A stretch of 50,399 nt of DNA from Cupriavidus phytohabitans. Its GTDB lineage: Bacteria > Pseudomonadota > Gammaproteobacteria > Burkholderiales > Burkholderiaceae. Below the pieces are notes generated by a model. It was not told the origin of the DNA, did no database searches, and saw only the letters and a program-made list of their open reading frames with translations. Within the stretch, counting starts at the first letter, position 1; each line of letters starts with the position of its first letter. Positions 1-9,467 of this stretch are shown piece after piece. The stretch is taken from contig NZ_AUFE01000047.1 in the NCBI RefSeq assembly GCF_000426345.1, positions 1 to 50,399 on the forward strand, given 5' to 3'. A program made the position numbers and the translations under genes.

Positions 1-104
1 CCTTTGACCACCTCATCCAGCAAGCCCTCAGGCAAAGCCGGCAGCGGCCCGCGGGCCGCTGCCTGAGACGCCACTGTACGTTTCTTCTTCATTGGCATAT
101 CCAT
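1..104 (-). CDS. IS256-family transposase, N-terminal 34 codons (partial)
   Basis: Reading leftwards from an ATG at 104, the protein begins MDMPMKKKRTVASQ and continues through an Ala/Gly/Pro-rich stretch to GLLDEVVK at the window edge. This is the usual opening of proteobacterial IS256-type DDE transposases, where a short basic leader precedes the 'LLDELVKGPMT' region. A GGAGG ribosome-binding site lies eight bases upstream of this start. A second in-frame ATG at 110 is too close to that site. The catalytic domain is outside the window, so activity cannot be judged. Confidence 0.7.
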   Translation of the reverse strand, partial: MDMPMKKKRTVASQAAARGPLPALPEGLLDEVVK

Positions 105-155
105 GGTCATTACCTCCATGATATGCCTCGTACACAAAATTCCGGATAGGTCCCC
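1..155 (-). mobile_element. IS256-family insertion sequence, left end only (partial)
   Basis: The window opens inside an insertion sequence whose transposase reads leftwards off the edge. The element appears to end near base 155, after the segment GTACACAAAATTCCGGATAG and a short C-run, where kinase-like coding sequence begins abruptly. The terminal repeat and the transposase N-terminus resemble IS256-family elements as I remember them. The other end and any target duplication lie outside the window, so the exact boundary is uncertain by a few bases. Confidence 0.75.
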
Positions 156-156
156 C

Positions 157-759
157 ATGTCGCGTGTGAATCGCCCGGTTCGGCATGAACTGCGGCTGAT
201 CGATGAGCAGGTGCGACGCATCTACCTGCTGACCAACCGGCTGCTGCAGTTTGTCCGGCCAGAGGCATACGCCGGCAATACCGAGCGCCTGGATGTGGGC
301 GAGGTCGCGGCCGGCTGCGTGGACCTGGTCCGGCATATGCTCAAGGACGCCGCCATCCGGGTCGAACTGGCCTGCCCGGCCACACGCCGCGTGCGCATCA
401 GCCGCAGCGAACTGCAGCAGGTCATCGTCAACCTGCTGACCAATGCCATCCACGCCATGCCGGAGGGCGGCAACCTTACGCTGGCCACGCGCGACTGGGA
501 AGGGCACGGCGTGACGCTGCATGTGCGCGACACGGGCCGCGGCATCCGCAAGGAAGACCTGCCTAATCTGTTCAATCCGTTTTTCACCACCAGGAAGCAG
601 ATGGGAACCGGCCTCGGCCTGTCCATCAGCTATGCGCTGGTGGAGCGCTATGGTGGCCGAATTACCGTGGAAAGCAAGGTGGGGCAGGGTGCGGAGTTTA
701 TCGTCTGGCTGCGCGAAGACGGGTCTGCGGCGAAGCCAGAGACTGATGGATTGTCATGA
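157..759 (+). pseudogene. Sensor histidine kinase, C-terminal fragment cut by the IS
   Basis: About 200 residues remain. The N box (NLLTNAIHAMPEGG), G1 box (DTGRGI), F box (FNPFFTTRKQ) and G2 box (GTGLGLSISYALVERYGG) of a HATPase_c domain are all present and ungapped. What is missing is the N-terminal sensor region and the H box with the phosphorylated histidine; the fragment starts within the second dimerisation helix (LRLIDEQVRRIYLLTNRLLQF). The upstream boundary coincides with the IS end, so insertion is the likely cause. An ATG at 157 could allow translation of the ATPase part, but without the H box it could not autophosphorylate. No response regulator is adjacent. Confidence 0.8.
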
Positions 760-905
760 CGTGCTGAGGACTCAGTCGGCGAGGCGACAGCTATCCTGAC
801 ATGGAGGGAAGCGTTCCGCACGCAGCAGTAGTGCCAGACTGCCGACTCACGCCGCAGGACACAACTCCTCTGCCCATTGGACATTGCAAGCTCGATGGCC
901 ATGTG

Positions 906-1367
906 TCACAGCCACCGGCGGACTTTCCCTTTGTATGCGGCGTACTGTGCTTCGAAAAGCGATGAAAGCGTGCGCTCCTCGGGTGCGATCTGAAACCGGT
1001 TGATGTAGAGCACAAACGGAGGCAGGAATAGCAGGGGCAGCCAGTTTGACAAGTACACCGCCCACGCGAACAGGTACAGCAGCAGGCTCAGGTACATGGG
1101 ATTGCGCGTGAAGCGAAACACCCCGTCAGTGACCAGCAACGACGCAGTACCGGGCTTGATCGGGTTCATTGTGGTCTTCGCCCGCCGGAATGAAACCATG
1201 GCCGAGACCCCGATAACCGCGCCAATGCAAGCAATGGCAACTGCGACACCTACGCGAAGTCCGAACGGAACTACAACCGGGGCAATCAACTTGGATGCCA
1301 GCCACATGAGCAAGCCGGTCAGCAACGCCACGACTGGTGGCGGGATCTTCAGTTCAAGTGACTCCAT
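906..1367 (-). CDS. Isoprenylcysteine carboxyl methyltransferase (ICMT/PEMT)-like membrane protein
   Basis: A 153-residue integral membrane protein with about four hydrophobic segments. The C-terminal half carries the family pattern: FRFTRNPMYLSLLLYLFAW followed by a hydrophobic stretch, then APEERTLSSLFEAQYAAYKGKVRRW, where the RNPMY and EE residues form the S-adenosylmethionine pocket in ICMT/PEMT-like methyltransferases. Bacterial members have mostly unknown substrates. The start at 1367 has GGAG six bases upstream; an in-frame ATG at 1379 lacks one. It overlaps the end of the DUF1772 gene by 14 bases, so the two are probably translationally coupled. Confidence 0.8.
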   Translation of the reverse strand: MESLELKIPPPVVALLTGLLMWLASKLIAPVVVPFGLRVGVAVAIACIGAVIGVSAMVSFRRAKTTMNPIKPGTASLLVTDGVFRFTRNPMYLSLLLYLFAWAVYLSNWLPLLFLPPFVLYINRFQIAPEERTLSSLFEAQYAAYKGKVRRWL

Positions 1368-1824
1368 TTCCAGCTCCATCCAACTGCCACACATCGATGG
1401 CGGACGCGACAAGACTCAATGCTGTGCGCACTCCATGGAGCCTGGCCCATTTTTGCAAGAGTTCTCGGGTCTCCACCGACGACAGATCGCGATCCGGCTC
1501 GAGGATCTTGTGGTTGATGGGCATTACGACGAGCAAGGTATACAGCACGACAGATCCGATCAGTAGCGCGGCAGCAAGCCACCAGGTACTGGCACCCAAT
1601 AGCCATGCCATCACTCCGCTCAGTAAGCTGACCAGCGCCAATGGAGCCTGCATCAATGGAGCCTGCATGAGCGTGGCGCGCTTATAGCTGGGCGCCCACT
1701 GCCGGGCCGCAGACCTTGTCTCAAGCACCATTCTTGCGGGATGCTCAACCACGTTGACATACAAGGCGGCCCCGGCGAAGAGTATCGCAGTGAATGCAGC
1801 AATTATTTGCAGTGCCTGGTTCAT
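1354..1824 (-). CDS. DUF1772 (anthrone oxygenase-like) membrane protein
   Basis: A 156-residue protein with four predicted transmembrane stretches. It has the DUF1772 layout: an N-terminal helix followed by YVNVVEHPAR, a central SYKRATLMQAPL region, and a C-terminal INHKIL segment with a conserved asparagine. Some fungal homologues are called anthrone oxygenases, but bacterial roles are unknown. GGAGG lies eight bases before the chosen ATG; an upstream ATG at 1851 has none. A 15-bp unit is duplicated in tandem near 1641-1670, giving LMQAP twice. It is the first gene of a two-gene unit with the methyltransferase. Confidence 0.75.
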   Translation of the reverse strand: MNQALQIIAAFTAILFAGAALYVNVVEHPARMVLETRSAARQWAPSYKRATLMQAPLMQAPLALVSLLSGVMAWLLGASTWWLAAALLIGSVVLYTLLVVMPINHKILEPDRDLSSVETRELLQKWARLHGVRTALSLVASAIDVWQLDGAGNGVT

Positions 1825-2077
1825 CACATCCTCCGTGAAGCCTGCCTCCAATCATGGTGAAGAATTCGAGTAGGACCCACAGGGCCGGGCGTGGGGGTTT
1901 CTTTTGGATCGCGTAGTTTCTGCCGAGTCGCGCTAGACTTTGTCGGCTGCGCCTGCAACTGGCGCTGCAGCTGGACCCATTGCGGACATGGCGTTTGCGT
2001 TACCTGGATCTTTTCGCCGGCTAACCGGTTCGCCAGCGACATTCTGACTCGGCTTCAATCCTACGCGGGACATCGCA

Positions 2078-3265
2078 ATGCAACGATCACGCGGCTGCAG
2101 CGCCCGGGTTCCGGTCACGCTGGCCATCGCCATGTCAATGCTTGCCGGATGCGGCAACAAGAAGGAGGCCGCAGGCCCGCCGCCACCGCAAGTGAGCGTG
2201 GTCACGCTCAAGGCCGAGCAACTGACGCTGGATACCCAGCTGCCGGGGCGCACCACGGCGTTCCGCATTGCCGAAGTCAGGCCGCAAGTGGATGGCATCA
2301 TCTTGCGCCGCCTGTTCAAGGAAGGCAGCGACGTCACGCAGGGCCAGCAGCTCTACCAGATCGACGCGTCTACCTACGAGGCCACCTACAAGAGCGCGAG
2401 GGCGACGCTGGAATCCACCCGGCTGCTGGCGGAGCGCTACGGGCGCCTGGTTGGTGACGAGGCGGTCAGCAAGCAGCAGTATGACGAAGCCAGGGCCGCC
2501 TGGCTGCAGGCGCAGGCCGCGGTGGACCGCGCCGAAATCAACCTGCGCTATACCAGGGTGCTGGCGCCGATCTCCGGCCGCATCGGACGCTCGAATGTGA
2601 CGGAAGGTGCGCTGGTGACCAACGGCCAGGCTACCGCGCTGTCAGTGGTGCAGCAGCTCGACCCGATCTACGTCGACGTGACCCAGGCCTCTTCGTCGCT
2701 GCTGCGGCTACGGCGTGAACTGGCCAATGGTGCGCTGCAGAGTGCCGGCACCAACGCGGCCCAGGTTAGCCTGGTGCTCGAAGACGGTACCCGCTATCCC
2801 GAAACCGGCCGCCTGGAGTTCTCTGAAGTGGCCGTGGACCAGGGCACCGGCTCGGTGACGCTGCGCGCGGTCTTTCCCAACCCGCGCCATGAGCTGCTGC
2901 CGGGCATGTTTGTCCATGCCCGCCTGCGTGAAGGCGTCAAGACCGATGCGCTGCTCGTGCCGCAGCAGGGAGTGACGCGCGATCTCAAGGGCCAGGCAAC
3001 GGCGCTGGTGGTCAATGCCAAGGACGAGGTGGAACTGCGCCAGATCCGCACCGAGCGCGCTGTTGGCGACAAGTGGCTGGTGTCTGAAGGCCTCAGTGCC
3101 GGCGACCGCGTCATCGTGGAGGGCCTGCAGTTCGTGCGGCCCGGGGCGAAAGTGCGCGTAGCCCAGGCCGGGAGCGGGGCGGGTGCGCCGGTGGCTGCTG
3201 CATCCGGCCCATCCGCACAATCCGCACAATCCGCCCCATCCGCCCCATCCGCGGCCAAGCCCTGA
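2078..3265 (+). CDS. RND efflux periplasmic adaptor lipoprotein (AcrA/MexA family)
   Basis: This 395-residue membrane-fusion protein links the inner-membrane pump to the outer-membrane channel. A type II signal peptide ends at MLAGC (Cys25). Downstream are the lipoyl/barrel-sandwich segment (VRPQVDGIILRRLFKEGSDV), a helical hairpin around residues 95-160, and the second lipoyl half (YTRVLAPISGRIGRSNVTEG). The length and order match AcrA, MexA and BpeA. It is the first gene of a three-gene operon; the pump starts 27 bases downstream after a GAGGGAG site. The last 25 residues are a Ser/Ala/Pro/Gln tail made by 9-bp repeats. No repressor gene is adjacent. Confidence 0.93.
   Translation: MQRSRGCSARVPVTLAIAMSMLAGCGNKKEAAGPPPPQVSVVTLKAEQLTLDTQLPGRTTAFRIAEVRPQVDGIILRRLFKEGSDVTQGQQLYQIDASTYEATYKSARATLESTRLLAERYGRLVGDEAVSKQQYDEARAAWLQAQAAVDRAEINLRYTRVLAPISGRIGRSNVTEGALVTNGQATALSVVQQLDPIYVDVTQASSSLLRLRRELANGALQSAGTNAAQVSLVLEDGTRYPETGRLEFSEVAVDQGTGSVTLRAVFPNPRHELLPGMFVHARLREGVKTDALLVPQQGVTRDLKGQATALVVNAKDEVELRQIRTERAVGDKWLVSEGLSAGDRVIVEGLQFVRPGAKVRVAQAGSGAGAPVAAASGPSAQSAQSAPSAPSAAKP
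3202..3255 (+). repeat. Six tandem 9-bp units in the adaptor gene's 3' end
   Basis: Six consecutive 9-bp units of the form ATCCGSMCM encode a degenerate Ser-Ala/Gly-Gln/Pro repeat close to the C-terminus. Because the unit is a multiple of three, gain or loss of copies stays in frame and changes only tail length. Confidence 0.85.
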
Positions 3266-3292
3266 GCGCACCGCCCGGGCGAGGGAGTAGCC

Positions 3293-6200
3293 ATGTCCAA
3301 TTTCTTTATCGATCGGCCCATCTTTGCGTGGGTGATCGCCCTGGTCATCATGCTGGCCGGCGTGCTGTCGATTCGTGCGCTGCCCATCAGCCAGTATCCG
3401 GCCATCGCGCCGCCCACCATCGCCATCTCGGTCAACTACCCCGGCGCCTCCGCCGAGACGGTGCAGGACACCGTGGTGCAGGTGATCGAGCAACAGCTCA
3501 ACGGCCTGGACCGTCTGCGCTATATCTCCTCCGAAAGCAACGCCGACGGCAGCATGACGATCACGGTGACCTTCGAGCAGGGCACCAATCCGGATATTGC
3601 CCAGGTGCAGGTGCAGAACAAGCTGGCGCTGGCGCAGCCTTTGCTGCCGCAGGAAGTGCAGCAGCAAGGCATCCGCGTGACCAAGTCGGTGCGCAACTTC
3701 CTGGTCATCGTGGGCCTGATTTCCACGGATCCCAGGGTGACGCGCGAAGACCTGTCGAACTACATTGTCTCGAGTCTCCAGGACCCGCTGTCGCGCACAT
3801 ACGGGGTGGGCGACTTCCAGGTGTTCGGCGCGCAGTATGCGATGCGGGTATGGATCGACCCGGCCCGGCTCAACAGCTACCAGCTCACGCCGCTGGACGT
3901 GAGCAATGCCATCCGGGCGCAGAACGTCCAGGTGGCCTCGGGCCAGCTGGGCGGCCTGCCGGCGGTGCGCGGCCAGCAGCTCAATGCCAGCGTAATCGGC
4001 AAGACCCGGCTGCAGACCAGCGAGCAGTTCGGCAACATCCTGCTCAAGGTCAATCCGGACGGCTCCCAGGTACGCCTGAAGGACGTGGCCGAGGTGGGGC
4101 TGGGCGGGCAGGACTACAACATCAACGCGCAGTACAACGGCCAGGCGGCCTCGGGCATTGCCGTGCGGCTGGCCGCGGGGGCCAACGCGCTGGAAACCGT
4201 GCGCGCCATCCGCAAGACGCTGGATGGGCTCGAGCCGTTCTTCCCGCCCGGGATGAAGGTGGTCTTTCCATATGACACCTCGCCGGTGATCGCAGGCTCC
4301 ATCCACGAAGTGGTGAAGACGCTGATGGAAGCCATCGTGCTGGTGTTCCTGGTGATGTACCTGTTCCTGCAGAACGTGCGCGCCACGCTGATTCCCACCA
4401 TCGCCGTGCCGGTGGTGCTGCTGGGCACCTTTGGCGTGCTGGCGGCGTTCGGCTACACCATCAACACGCTGACCATGTTCGGCATGGTGCTGGCCATCGG
4501 GCTGCTGGTGGATGACGCCATCGTCGTGGTCGAGAACGTCGAACGCGTGATGGCCGAGGAAGGCCTGCCGCCCAGGGAGGCGGCGCGGCGCTCGATGGGC
4601 CAGATCCAGGGCGCGCTGGTGGGCATTGCCTTGGTGCTCTCGGCGGTGTTCCTGCCGATGGCGTTCTTCGGCGGCTCGACTGGCGTGATCTACCGGCAGT
4701 TCTCCATCACCATTGTCTCGTCCATGGTGCTGTCGGTGCTGGTCGCACTGATCCTGACGCCGGCCCTGTGCGCCACCATGCTCCAGCCCATCGAAAAGGG
4801 CGATCATGGCGAGAACAAGGGCGGCTTCTTTGGCTGGTTCAACCGCAAGTTCAGCGCGACCACCCAGGGCTACGAACGCAGCGTGTCGGGCATCCTGAAG
4901 CGCCGCCTGCCGTTCCTGCTGATCTACGTGGCCATCCTGGTGGTGATGGGCTTCCTGTTCACGCGCATCCCCACTTCATTCCTGCCCGAAGAAGACCAGG
5001 GCGTGCTGTACGCCCAGGTGCAGACGCCTGCCGGCGCCACCGCCGAGCGCACGCAGAAGGTGCTCGACCAGATGCGCGAATACCTGCTGAAGGAAGAGGG
5101 CGGCGTGGTGGCATCGCTGTTCACCGTCAACGGCTTCAACTTTGCCGGCCGCGGCCAGAACTCGGGCCTGGCATTCATTCTGCTCAAGCCATGGGCACAG
5201 CGCAGCGGGGACAGCACCAGCGTATTCGACCTGGCCGCGCGCGCGCAGCGCAAGTTCATGAGTTTTCGCGATTCGATGTCGTTCGCGTTCGCCCCGCCCG
5301 CGGTGCAGGAGCTGGGCAATGCCACCGGCTTTGACCTCTACCTGCAGGACCAGGCGGGCATTGGCCACGTGGCGCTGATGAACGCGCGTGACAAGTTCCT
5401 GGCGCTGGCCTCGCAAAGCCCGGTGCTGCAGCGCGTGCGTCCCAACGGCCTGAATGACCAGCCGCAGTACCAGTTGGTGATCGACGATGAGAAGGCGCGC
5501 GCGCTCGGCGTTTCGCTGGCTGACATCAACAGCACGGTGTCGATCGCCTGGGGTTCCAGCTACGTCAACGACTTTATCGACCGCGGCCGGGTCAAGCGCG
5601 TCTACGTGCAGGGCCGCCCAGATTCCCGCATGAAGCCGGACGACATCGACAAATGGTTCGTGCGCAATGGCAAGGGCGAAATGGTGCCGTTCTCGGCCTT
5701 TGCCGACGGCAAGTGGGGCTATGGCTCGCCCAAGCTGCAGCGCTACAACGGCGTGGCCGCGGTGGAAGTGCTCGGCGAGCCCGCGCCCGGGCGCAGTTCC
5801 GGCGAGGCCATGAACGCAATCGAGGAGATCATGAAGCAGATGCCGCCAGGCGTGGGTTATGCCTGGACCGGCCTGTCCTACGAGGAACGGCTGTCGGGCT
5901 CGCAGGCGCCGGCGCTCTATGCGCTCTCGCTGCTGGTGGTGTTCCTGTGCCTGGCCGCGCTGTACGAAAGCTGGTCGATCCCGTTCTCGGTGATGCTGGT
6001 GGTGCCGCTCGGCGTGATCGGCGCGCTGCTTGCCACACTGGGGCGCGGCTTGTCGAATGACGTTTTCTTCCAGGTGGGCCTGCTGACCACCATCGGCCTG
6101 TCAGCCAAGAACGCCATCCTGATCGTGGAATTCGCCAGGAGCGAGTACGAACAGGGCAAGGGCCTGGTCGAGGCCGCCGTGGAGGCGTGCCGCTTGCGCC

Positions 6201-6445
6201 TGCGCCCCATCGTGATGACTTCGCTGGCCTTCATGCTCGGCGTGTTCCCACTCGCCGTGTCGACCGGGGCCGGTGCCGGCAGCCAGCACGCCATTGGAAC
6301 TGGCGTGATCGGCGGCATGATCACGGCCACGGTGCTGGCGATCTTCTGGGTGCCGCTGTTCTTTGTCGCTGTCACCTCCATGTTCGGACGCAAGCGCAGG
6401 CTGCAGCCGCATGGCGCCTCCGCGGAAAAAGGCGCGCTCGAATGA
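3293..6445 (+). CDS. RND multidrug efflux pump, inner-membrane subunit (AcrB/MexB, HAE1 family)
   Basis: A full-length 1050-residue proton/drug antiporter. It opens with the typical MSNFFIDRPIFAWVIAL helix, has twelve transmembrane segments in two halves and two large periplasmic loops. The proton-relay residues are present: Asp407 and Asp408 in GLLVDDAIVVVEN, and Lys939 in GLSAKNAILIVEF. The family signature EEDQG is seen in the second half. It exports lipophilic drugs, solvents or aromatic compounds from the periplasm and inner membrane. The stop codon overlaps the channel gene's start (ATGA). Substrate range cannot be predicted from sequence. Confidence 0.95.
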   Translation: MSNFFIDRPIFAWVIALVIMLAGVLSIRALPISQYPAIAPPTIAISVNYPGASAETVQDTVVQVIEQQLNGLDRLRYISSESNADGSMTITVTFEQGTNPDIAQVQVQNKLALAQPLLPQEVQQQGIRVTKSVRNFLVIVGLISTDPRVTREDLSNYIVSSLQDPLSRTYGVGDFQVFGAQYAMRVWIDPARLNSYQLTPLDVSNAIRAQNVQVASGQLGGLPAVRGQQLNASVIGKTRLQTSEQFGNILLKVNPDGSQVRLKDVAEVGLGGQDYNINAQYNGQAASGIAVRLAAGANALETVRAIRKTLDGLEPFFPPGMKVVFPYDTSPVIAGSIHEVVKTLMEAIVLVFLVMYLFLQNVRATLIPTIAVPVVLLGTFGVLAAFGYTINTLTMFGMVLAIGLLVDDAIVVVENVERVMAEEGLPPREAARRSMGQIQGALVGIALVLSAVFLPMAFFGGSTGVIYRQFSITIVSSMVLSVLVALILTPALCATMLQPIEKGDHGENKGGFFGWFNRKFSATTQGYERSVSGILKRRLPFLLIYVAILVVMGFLFTRIPTSFLPEEDQGVLYAQVQTPAGATAERTQKVLDQMREYLLKEEGGVVASLFTVNGFNFAGRGQNSGLAFILLKPWAQRSGDSTSVFDLAARAQRKFMSFRDSMSFAFAPPAVQELGNATGFDLYLQDQAGIGHVALMNARDKFLALASQSPVLQRVRPNGLNDQPQYQLVIDDEKARALGVSLADINSTVSIAWGSSYVNDFIDRGRVKRVYVQGRPDSRMKPDDIDKWFVRNGKGEMVPFSAFADGKWGYGSPKLQRYNGVAAVEVLGEPAPGRSSGEAMNAIEEIMKQMPPGVGYAWTGLSYEERLSGSQAPALYALSLLVVFLCLAALYESWSIPFSVMLVVPLGVIGALLATLGRGLSNDVFFQVGLLTTIGLSAKNAILIVEFARSEYEQGKGLVEAAVEACRLRLRPIVMTSLAFMLGVFPLAVSTGAGAGSQHAIGTGVIGGMITATVLAIFWVPLFFVAVTSMFGRKRRLQPHGASAEKGALE

Positions 6446-7902
6446 AGAAGACCTTGTTTTGCGCTGCCGCCATGGCCATGCTGGCGGGCTGCAGCCTGAT
6501 TCCCGGGTACGAGCGCCCGGCCTCGCCGGTGGCGGCAGCGTACCCGCAGGGCCCGGCCTACCTGCCCGCCGATGCCGCCGCCGAGGCCGGCCAGGTGCCT
6601 GCGGTCGAGTTGGGCTGGCGCGAATTCTTCGCCGATGCGCGCCTGCGCCGTCTCATCGAGCTGGCGCTGGAGAACAACCGCGATCTGCGCGTGGCCGTCC
6701 TTAACGTGGAGGCGTTCGGGGCACAGTACCGCATCCAGCGCGCCGACCTGTTTCCCGCCATCGGCGCGGCCGCACAGGGCACGCGCCAGCGCATTCCCGC
6801 CGACCTGTCCGCCACCGGACGGCGCCTGATCGGCAGCCAGTATGGCGTGTCGCTGGGCACCACGGCGTGGGAGATCGACCTGTTCGGCCGCCTGCGCAGC
6901 CTCAGCGAAGCCGCGCTCGAACAGTATTTCGCCAGCGACGAGGTACGCCGCAGTGCCCAGATCTCGCTGGTGGCGGGCGTTGCCAGCGCCTACCTGACCC
7001 AGCGCGCCGATGAAACCCTGCTGCGGCTCACCCGGGAAACCCTGGCCAACTATGAGCGCAGCTATGGCCTGACCCGGCGCAGTTACGAGGAAGGGATCGC
7101 TTCCCGGCTGGACCTGCGCCAGGCGCAGACCGCCGTGGAAACCGCCCGCGCGAGCCTTGCGCGTTACACCCGGCTGGTCGCCCAGGATGAGAATGCCCTG
7201 GTGCTGCTGCTCGGCATGTCCCTGCCAGCGGACCTGCCGGAAGGCCTGCCGCTGGAGCAGAAGCTGTTCGCCGATGTGCCGGCCGGGCTGCCCTCAGACC
7301 TGCTGCAGAACCGTCCGGACGTGCTCGCGGCCGAGCACCGGCTGCGCTCCGCCAACGCCGATATCGGCGCCGCGCGGGCGGCGTTCTTCCCCAGTATCAG
7401 CCTGACCGCATCGGCGGGCACCGCCAGCAGCCAGCTTTCCGGCCTGTTCGGGGCCGGCTCCGGCACGTGGTTGTTCCAGCCGCGCATCGATCTGCCGCTG
7501 TTTACCGCCGGCAGCCTGCGGGCCAGTCTGGACTACGCCACCATCCAGAAGGACGTCAACGTTGCCCAGTACGAGCGAACGGTGCAGACCGCCTTCCGCG
7601 AAGTGGCCGATGGGCTGGCGGCGCGGGGCACCTACACCAGCCAGCTCCAGGCCCAGGTCCGCTTCGTGGAAGCTGCCCAGGACGCCTATGGGCTGGCCGA
7701 CCGGCGCTACCGCACGGGTGTCGACAGCTACCTTGCCGTGCTGGACGCGCAGCGCTCGCTTTACAACGCGCAACAATTGCTGATCGAAGCCCGGCTCGAG
7801 CAACTCTCCAGTGAAGTCAACCTGTACAAGGCCCTGGGCGGAGGCTGGCACGACCAGACCGGCAAGCGCACCGATACGAAAGTTGGCCGGGGGGATTCGT
7901 AA
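6442..7902 (+). CDS. RND outer-membrane channel lipoprotein (OprM/NodT family)
   Basis: A 486-residue outer-membrane factor that forms a TolC-like trimeric channel. The start ATG overlaps the pump stop. A lipoprotein signal ends at LAGC (Cys17), followed by the family opening PGYERP. Two tandem outer-membrane efflux (OEP) repeats follow, with the family hallmarks GWREFFADARLRRLIELALENNRDLRVA in the first half and NRPDVLAAEHRLRSANADIGAARAAFFPSISL in the second, each interrupted here only by normal variation. Together with the two preceding genes it makes a self-sufficient tripartite pump. Confidence 0.94.
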   Translation: MKKTLFCAAAMAMLAGCSLIPGYERPASPVAAAYPQGPAYLPADAAAEAGQVPAVELGWREFFADARLRRLIELALENNRDLRVAVLNVEAFGAQYRIQRADLFPAIGAAAQGTRQRIPADLSATGRRLIGSQYGVSLGTTAWEIDLFGRLRSLSEAALEQYFASDEVRRSAQISLVAGVASAYLTQRADETLLRLTRETLANYERSYGLTRRSYEEGIASRLDLRQAQTAVETARASLARYTRLVAQDENALVLLLGMSLPADLPEGLPLEQKLFADVPAGLPSDLLQNRPDVLAAEHRLRSANADIGAARAAFFPSISLTASAGTASSQLSGLFGAGSGTWLFQPRIDLPLFTAGSLRASLDYATIQKDVNVAQYERTVQTAFREVADGLAARGTYTSQLQAQVRFVEAAQDAYGLADRRYRTGVDSYLAVLDAQRSLYNAQQLLIEARLEQLSSEVNLYKALGGGWHDQTGKRTDTKVGRGDS

Positions 7903-8061
7903 ATATGTGGAGCTTGCATGATGGCCTGTCGGTTGGCGCATGACTGAATTTCCGGCCCAGTACGGGATTCGCAGGAACTTGCTACATTGCTGACTGCTGA
8001 CGAACGCAGCCCCACGCTGCCGTCCCGCTCATCGCAAATCGACAGACCAAGGAGACATCGA

Positions 8062-9206
8062 ATGCGCACTGCACTTCAACTTCGTTCGCAAATCAAGAGC
8101 AGCGGTGAACTCGAGCTGTCGCTAGCCAGCATCGACACGCCGAGCCCTGGCCCGGATGAAGTGCTCATCCGCATTGAAGCCTCCCCCCTCAACCCGTCCG
8201 ATCTCGGCCTGCTGTTCGGTGCGGCCGACATGAGCACGGCCAAGGCCAGCGGCACGGCCGAGCGCCCCATCGTCACCGCGCGCGTTCCGGAAGGCGCGAT
8301 GCGCAGCATGGCGGGCCGCCTGGATGCGTCCATGCCGGTTGGCAATGAGGGCGCGGGCGTGGTCGTCGATGCAGGCTCGTCCCCTGCGGCGCAAGCCTTG
8401 ATGGGCAAGACCGTGGCTGCCATCGGCGGCGCGATGTACTCGCAGTACCGCTGCATTCCCGCGGACCAGTGCCTGGTCCTGCCCGAAGGCGCCACGCCTG
8501 CTGACGGCGCGTCGTCATTCGTCAACCCGCTCACCGCACTGGGCATGGTCGAGACCATGCGGCTCGAAGGACATAGTGCCCTGGTGCACACCGCCGCGGC
8601 CTCCAACCTGGGCCAGATGCTCAATCAGATCTGTCTCAAGGATGGCATCAAGCTGGTGAACATCGTGCGCAAGCAAGAGCAGGCGGACCTGCTCAAGGCA
8701 CAAGGCGCGGTCTACGTCTGTAACGCCACGTCGCCTACGTTCATGCAGGACCTCACCGAGGCACTCGCGCTACTGGCGCGACAATCGCGTTCGACGCCAC
8801 GGGCGGCGGCAAGCTCGGCGGCCAGATCCTCACCTGCATGGAAGCGGCCTTGAACACCTTGAACAAGACGGCCCGCGAATACAGCCGCTATGGCTCGACC
8901 ACCCACAAGCAGGTCTACCTCTACGGCGGCCTGGACACAAGCCCGACCGAGTTCAACCGCAACTTCGGCATGGCGTGGGGCATGGGCGGCTGGCTGCTGT
9001 TCCCGTTCCTGCAGAAGATCGGGCGCGAGCGGGCCAACGCGCTGAAGCAACGCGTGGTGGCGGAGCTGAAGACCACCTTTGCCAGCCACTACGCGAAGGA
9101 GATCTCGCTGGCCGAGGTGCTGGACCTGGACGTGATCGCCGTCTACAACAAGCGTGCGACGGGGGAGAAGTACCTGATCAACCCGAACAAAGGCCTGGCC
9201 GGGTAA
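8062..9206 (+). pseudogene. Zinc-type alcohol dehydrogenase/quinone oxidoreductase-like protein, frameshifted
   Basis: Two overlapping frames together give about 381 residues of a medium-chain dehydrogenase-like protein: an N-terminal GroES-like domain (PDEVLIRIEASPLNPSDL, PVGNEGAGVVV) and a C-terminal nucleotide-binding domain (HTAAASNLGQMLNQIC, then in the other frame ATGATIAFDATGGGKLGG). The frame breaks near 8765; one extra base after GCACT restores a continuous ALRATGATIAFD reading. A single-base deletion is the simplest explanation, either genuine or a sequencing error. Protein from the first frame would end at 8853 with 30 aberrant residues. An ATG at 8838 could start the second part but lacks the cofactor site. 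It stands alone. Confidence 0.82.
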
Positions 9207-9467
9207 ATCAGCCCGGGGCGCCTTGCGCGCCCACCGTGTCAAGAATCCGCCGCTGCGCCGCAGCCAGCGGCGCGCTGCCGACTGGCCGGCCGGCAATGGG
9301 GGAGCGCTTTCCAGTTCCGCCGCGGTGTGGAAGCTCACCCAGGCGCTGGCCTGGCAGTCATCGCGCACCAGCACGCGCTGGGCCAAGAAGAGCTCAAAGA
9401 TGTGCCCTCCGTCGTCGCTGGTTTCAAGAGTCCTCGCATTGGGTAGCTCTGCTTCTGAATCGCATAG

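Noticed and set aside
2708..4807. 699-codon minus-strand open frame opposite the efflux genes
   Set aside because: It is antisense to two strongly supported genes and its His/Gln/Arg-rich composition is what high-GC antisense frames give.
9207..9467. Open minus-strand stretch reading GGHIFELFLAQRVLVRDDCQ
   Set aside because: It looks protein-like but has no start, no identifiable family and merges into the antisense of the frameshifted dehydrogenase; a gene fragment is possible but unsupported.
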